Below, one piece after another: positions 61,208 through 64,000 of a DNA stretch of 64,000 nucleotides. The notes under the pieces are model-generated. The model saw only the letters and a program-made list of their open reading frames with translations. It was not told where the DNA came from and did no database searches. A program made the position numbers and the translations under genes. Numbering within the stretch: the first letter of the stretch is position 1; every line of letters begins with the position of its first letter. Source of the DNA: Candidatus Gastranaerophilales bacterium (GTDB lineage Bacteria; Cyanobacteriota; Vampirovibrionia; Gastranaerophilales; Gastranaerophilaceae); assembly GCA_944326475.1 (NCBI GenBank), contig CALVEC010000009.1, positions 1 to 64,000 on the forward strand, written 5' to 3'.

Positions 61208-61450
61208 ATGGCTACAGAACCAAAATTAATTGCAACTATCCCGAGAAGCGCAACAGAACAGCTTCAAATTTCAATAAATGAATACAAAGGCAAATGTTAT
61301 CTTGATTTAAGAATTTTTTACACAACAGATGACGGAATGAACTGGCTTCCGACGAAAAAGGGAGTTACTGTTGCTCCTGATAATCTTGAACTTTTGAGAG
61401 ATGCTGTTGATGAGGCAATGAAAGAATTAATGACAGTTGAAGAAGAATAG
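61208..61450 (+). CDS. PC4/YdbC-type single-stranded DNA-binding protein
   Basis: The 80-residue protein resembles the transcriptional coactivator PC4 (p15) C-terminal domain and bacterial YdbC. It shows EQLQISINEYKGKCYLDLRIFYTTDDG, a strongly curved beta sheet, then LPTKKGVTVAPDNLELLRDAVDEAM, the dimerising helix. PC4 folds bind single-stranded DNA as dimers. A good GAAAGAGGAA ribosome site is present. The priA gene starts 37 bp after its stop. That position suits a protein of replication-fork restart. Confidence 0.82.
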   Translation: MATEPKLIATIPRSATEQLQISINEYKGKCYLDLRIFYTTDDGMNWLPTKKGVTVAPDNLELLRDAVDEAMKELMTVEEE

Positions 61451-61487
61451 TACATTAGATAAAAATGAAAATATTCAGGAATTGGGC

Positions 61488-63902
61488 ATGTTTCATAAAT
61501 ATGCCCAAATTCTTACTTGCATAAGCGGAATAGGCGTGAAAACTTTCAGCTATGAAATACCTGAAATTTTAAAAGATGTTATAAAAATCGGGCAGCCCGT
61601 TCTTGTTCCGTTCGGGCGAATGGGGCTTATAAATGCTTTTGTTACAGGATTTTCAAACTATCTTCCGGAGGAAATCAAAGCAAAGCCTGTTGCTGAAATT
61701 TTGGATGAAAAACCGCTTTTCGATTTAAAATATCTGCAATTTCTCGAATGGGTTTCGTCGTATTATCTTGCTGATATCCAGAGCGTTCTTGAGTGTGCAA
61801 TTCCGATGAAGTTTTTAAAACAGTCAAAGAGACTTGTTCAAAAAGTCGGAAATGTTAATCCCGAAAATGATATAGAAGCCGGGATTCTAAGCAATATCGG
61901 CAATACCTCCGTTCCTGTATCTGTTTTATTAAAGCGCACAAAACTTCCTTCTTCAAAATTTTATACGGTGTTACGCAAGCTGAAAAATCGTGGCGCTGTT
62001 GATGTTCAAAATATTCTCGATGAGTCGTCGCAAAAACAACAGATTGAAAAATTTATAAAATTTAAAACTAAAGACGGTGCTGCCGCAAGACAGCTTGAAA
62101 TACTTAACAGTCTTGAAAAGGCGGGAGAAGTCAGGCTTATTGACTTTGAAAAAGAAGTAAAAACGACCAGAGCAACCATAAAAAAGCTTGCAGAAGCAGG
62201 ATTTGCGGAAATAATCGAGCGGGACGTATACAGAAACCCGCTGGATATTTTTAAAACCGCCTCACCGGAACCTTTTCCCGAACTTTCTGATGAACAAAAG
62301 CAGGCATACGAAAAAATTGTAGAGAAATTGGGCACATCCGAAACATTGCTTTTGCATGGAGTTACTTCTTCCGGTAAGACGGAGGTTTATTTTAATGTTA
62401 TTAAAAAAGTTATAGAGGCAGGCAAAAATGTTTTATTTCTTGCGCCTGAAATTGCACTTGCTTCTATGCTGACAAAAAGGATTGCGAAAAGATTCGGCAC
62501 GGAAAAAGTTGCAATCTGGCATTCTAATATTTCAGACGGTGAAAAATATGATGTATGGAATAAAATACAAAACAATGAAATCCGGATATTGGCGGGTGCT
62601 CGCTCGGCTGTGTTTGCACCATTAAAAAATATCGGCGCAATAATAATCGATGAAGAACATGAGAGTTCTTATAAACAAACAACCCCGTCTCCCCGGTATA
62701 ATGCAAAGGATGTTGCACAAAAACTTGCGCAGTTGAATGAATGTCCGATTATTCTCGGCAGTGCAACGCCGGATGTGAGTGTTTATTACCGTGCGAAAAA
62801 TACCGGAAATTTAGTAGAAATGAAAAACAGGTACAATAACTACGAACTTGCAAATGTCCATGTTATTGATATGCGCGAAGAAGCTTACAGAAAAAATCAT
62901 GGTATTTTTTCAAGACCGCTCGTTACTGCAATTGAAGAAAATTTGAAAGCAAAAAAACAAACTTTACTTTTGATGAACAGACGCGGATTTTCAAAATATA
63001 CACAATGTCTGGCTTGCGGAGAGGTAATTCAGTGCAGCAAATGCGCAATACCTCTTGTTTTCCATTCCCAAACACAAACGCTTAAATGTCACTATTGTAA
63101 TGAAGAAATTGCAATGCCGCAGGTTTGTCCTAAATGCGGAAGCGACGCACTTAGAAATTGCGGAACGGGTGTTCAAAAAGTTGAAATAATCGCGCAAAAA
63201 CTTTTCCCTGATGCAAAAATAGAGCGTCTGGACAGCGATTCTCTCGCAAAAAAGAACAGACACATAGAAATACTAAACGATTTTTCAAACGGAAATATTG
63301 ATATTTTAATCGGCACTCAAATGATAGCCAAAGGTCTTGACAACCCTAATGTTACTCTTGTCGGGGTTATAAATGCCGACGGCAGTTTTAATATTCCTGA
63401 TTTTCGTTCTTGTGAAAGGGGATTCCAGCTTTTGACACAGGTTGCAGGGCGTGCAGGACGCTCAGAGCTTAAAGGCAGCGTTTATTTCCAGACTTTTAAT
63501 CCTGAATTTTTTGCGCTTGAAACGGCAAAGGAACAGGATTACATCAGTTTTTATAAAACGGAAATAGAAGCCAGAGAGATGTTTGATTATCCGCCTTTCA
63601 GTAAAATAATAAGAGTTGTGCTCTCATCGGAGAATCAGTACAGAGCTGAAAGAAGTGCGGAAGAAATAGCTATGCGTTTAAGAGATGTAATAAGCAACAG
63701 AAACTGGACAGAGCCGATAGCTGTTCTTGGCGCAGGTCAGTGTGTTCTTGAACGCATACAGAACAATTACAGATACCAGATTATAATAAAAAATAAACTC
63801 GAAGATCGCGGACACAGATTCATCGCAGGTTTTTTACAGTCAATAAAACTTCCGCCGGACATAAAAATGGTGGTTGATGTTGACCCGTTGGATATATTGT
63901 AG
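61488..63902 (+). CDS. priA: Primosomal replication restart helicase PriA
   Basis: About 804 residues. PriA reloads the replisome at stalled forks. An N-terminal DNA-binding domain is followed by a superfamily 2 helicase core: Walker A GVTSSGKTEVYF, DEEH box IIIDEEHESSYKQ, LGSATPDVS, LLLMNRRGFS. The zinc-binding insert has eight Cys (CLACG, CSKC, CHYC, CPKCG), followed by IGTQMIAKGLDNPNV and QVAGRAGRS. The start at 61488 has AGGAA eight bases upstream and gives the usual length; an upstream TTG at 61437 lies within the PC4-like gene. Confidence 0.96.
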   Translation: MFHKYAQILTCISGIGVKTFSYEIPEILKDVIKIGQPVLVPFGRMGLINAFVTGFSNYLPEEIKAKPVAEILDEKPLFDLKYLQFLEWVSSYYLADIQSVLECAIPMKFLKQSKRLVQKVGNVNPENDIEAGILSNIGNTSVPVSVLLKRTKLPSSKFYTVLRKLKNRGAVDVQNILDESSQKQQIEKFIKFKTKDGAAARQLEILNSLEKAGEVRLIDFEKEVKTTRATIKKLAEAGFAEIIERDVYRNPLDIFKTASPEPFPELSDEQKQAYEKIVEKLGTSETLLLHGVTSSGKTEVYFNVIKKVIEAGKNVLFLAPEIALASMLTKRIAKRFGTEKVAIWHSNISDGEKYDVWNKIQNNEIRILAGARSAVFAPLKNIGAIIIDEEHESSYKQTTPSPRYNAKDVAQKLAQLNECPIILGSATPDVSVYYRAKNTGNLVEMKNRYNNYELANVHVIDMREEAYRKNHGIFSRPLVTAIEENLKAKKQTLLLMNRRGFSKYTQCLACGEVIQCSKCAIPLVFHSQTQTLKCHYCNEEIAMPQVCPKCGSDALRNCGTGVQKVEIIAQKLFPDAKIERLDSDSLAKKNRHIEILNDFSNGNIDILIGTQMIAKGLDNPNVTLVGVINADGSFNIPDFRSCERGFQLLTQVAGRAGRSELKGSVYFQTFNPEFFALETAKEQDYISFYKTEIEAREMFDYPPFSKIIRVVLSSENQYRAERSAEEIAMRLRDVISNRNWTEPIAVLGAGQCVLERIQNNYRYQIIIKNKLEDRGHRFIAGFLQSIKLPPDIKMVVDVDPLDIL

Positions 63903-63911
63903 GTCTTTTGG

Positions 63912-63920
63912 TGCTAAAAT
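63912..63920 (+). promoter_or_regulatory. Extended -10 element directly before the last gene
   Basis: TGCTAAAAT ends six bases before the ATG at 63927. This would make the transcript leaderless. Confidence 0.5.
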
Positions 63921-63926
63921 AACTAC

Positions 63927-64000
63927 ATGCTAAACTATATTAACAGCCAGAATTATATAAACATAGAAAAGACCCGGGCTTTTTTGAACAAGAACTGTTC
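63927..64000 (+). CDS. Start of an unidentified gene (3' truncated)
   Basis: Twenty-four codons are visible, running open to the window end and starting MLNYINSQNYINIEKTRAF. This is too short to place in a family. The extended -10 box just upstream supports the start. No ribosome site is present, in line with a leaderless transcript. Confidence 0.45.
   Translation, partial: MLNYINSQNYINIEKTRAFLNKNC

Noticed and set aside
1-64000. tRNA, rRNA, tmRNA and insertion sequences
   Set aside because: I looked through the intergenic stretches and saw no cloverleaf with GGTTCRA-type T-loop, no rRNA signature and no transposase. Weak cases could be missed without a covariance search.

Overview
The window is AT-rich (only about 40% GC in coding regions by eye, with much richer patches at the left end) and densely coded on both strands. 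It reads as a Gram-negative, flagellated bacterium. It carries kdsB (outer-membrane KDO), a meso-DAP type murE, flagellar motor and export genes, the MEP pathway (dxr) and thyX. The sigma factor has a cyanobacterial look, CheA carries a C-terminal receiver as in cyanobacterial PixL/TaxAY proteins, and many small lineage-specific proteins of no known family are present. My best guess is a gut-type non-photosynthetic cyanobacterial relative (Vampirovibrionia/Melainabacteria, Gastranaerophilales-like). That is an inference from gene content; no rRNA gene is present to test it. No tRNA, rRNA, CRISPR array, transposase or prophage gene was seen.

Layout. 1-2050: the 3' part of a flagellin whose middle is replaced by an array of 27-residue GLUG-type repeats, then 575 bp of GC-rich non-coding repeats. 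2055-3829 (-): sigma-70 factor and rlmB. 3945-8270 (+): a PilM-PilN fusion, a PilO-like protein, agmatinase and dxr. 8410-11869 (+): a winged-helix protein, a GH13-like glycosidase and a small unknown. 11950-20208: small unknowns, a giant zinc-ribbon/STAND-ATPase/TPR protein, and an operon (-) of a small unknown, an anti-sigma/TonB-like membrane protein and an ECF-like sigma factor. 20451-27450: small membrane proteins, a YitT-family transporter, rpsO, thyX, an 839-residue protein built of internal duplications, and an RHH protein. 27660-30335: divergent murT and folC.

30385-37731: an orphan NarL-type regulator, then a seven-gene minus-strand operon beginning with flhA and continuing with PilZ, a two-TM protein, a histidine kinase, a REC-HD-GYP protein, a small unknown and a receiver protein. 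This ties flagellar export to c-di-GMP and phosphorelay signalling, and a folded intergenic element lies just ahead of it. 37972-43449 (-): two small related unknowns, murE, ftsI and two tandem thymidylate-kinase-like genes. 44066-47873 (+): motA, motB, fliL, fliM, fliN. 47870-49906 (-): murQ and anmK (peptidoglycan recycling). 49987-54131: prfA, a ZIP transporter, a small unknown, a GNAT enzyme, an AlkD-like protein, kdsB. 54231-61150: ruvB, a tandem CheW, a sensorless MCP, a CheA-REC and a Ppx-type HD protein (a compact chemosensory module without CheR/CheB). 61208-64000: a PC4-type ssDNA-binding protein, priA, and the first codons of one more gene.

How it works together: motility is the strongest theme (flagellin, flhA, mot/fli, chemosensory genes, PilMNO-like genes), followed by cell-wall synthesis and recycling (murE, ftsI, murT, murQ, anmK) and thymidylate supply (thyX, two tmk-like, folC). 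Regulatory signals recur: extended -10 boxes (TGnTAWAAT) and -10 boxes lying only 6-7 nt before a start codon, which suggests leaderless transcripts for murT, folC, anmK and the last gene.
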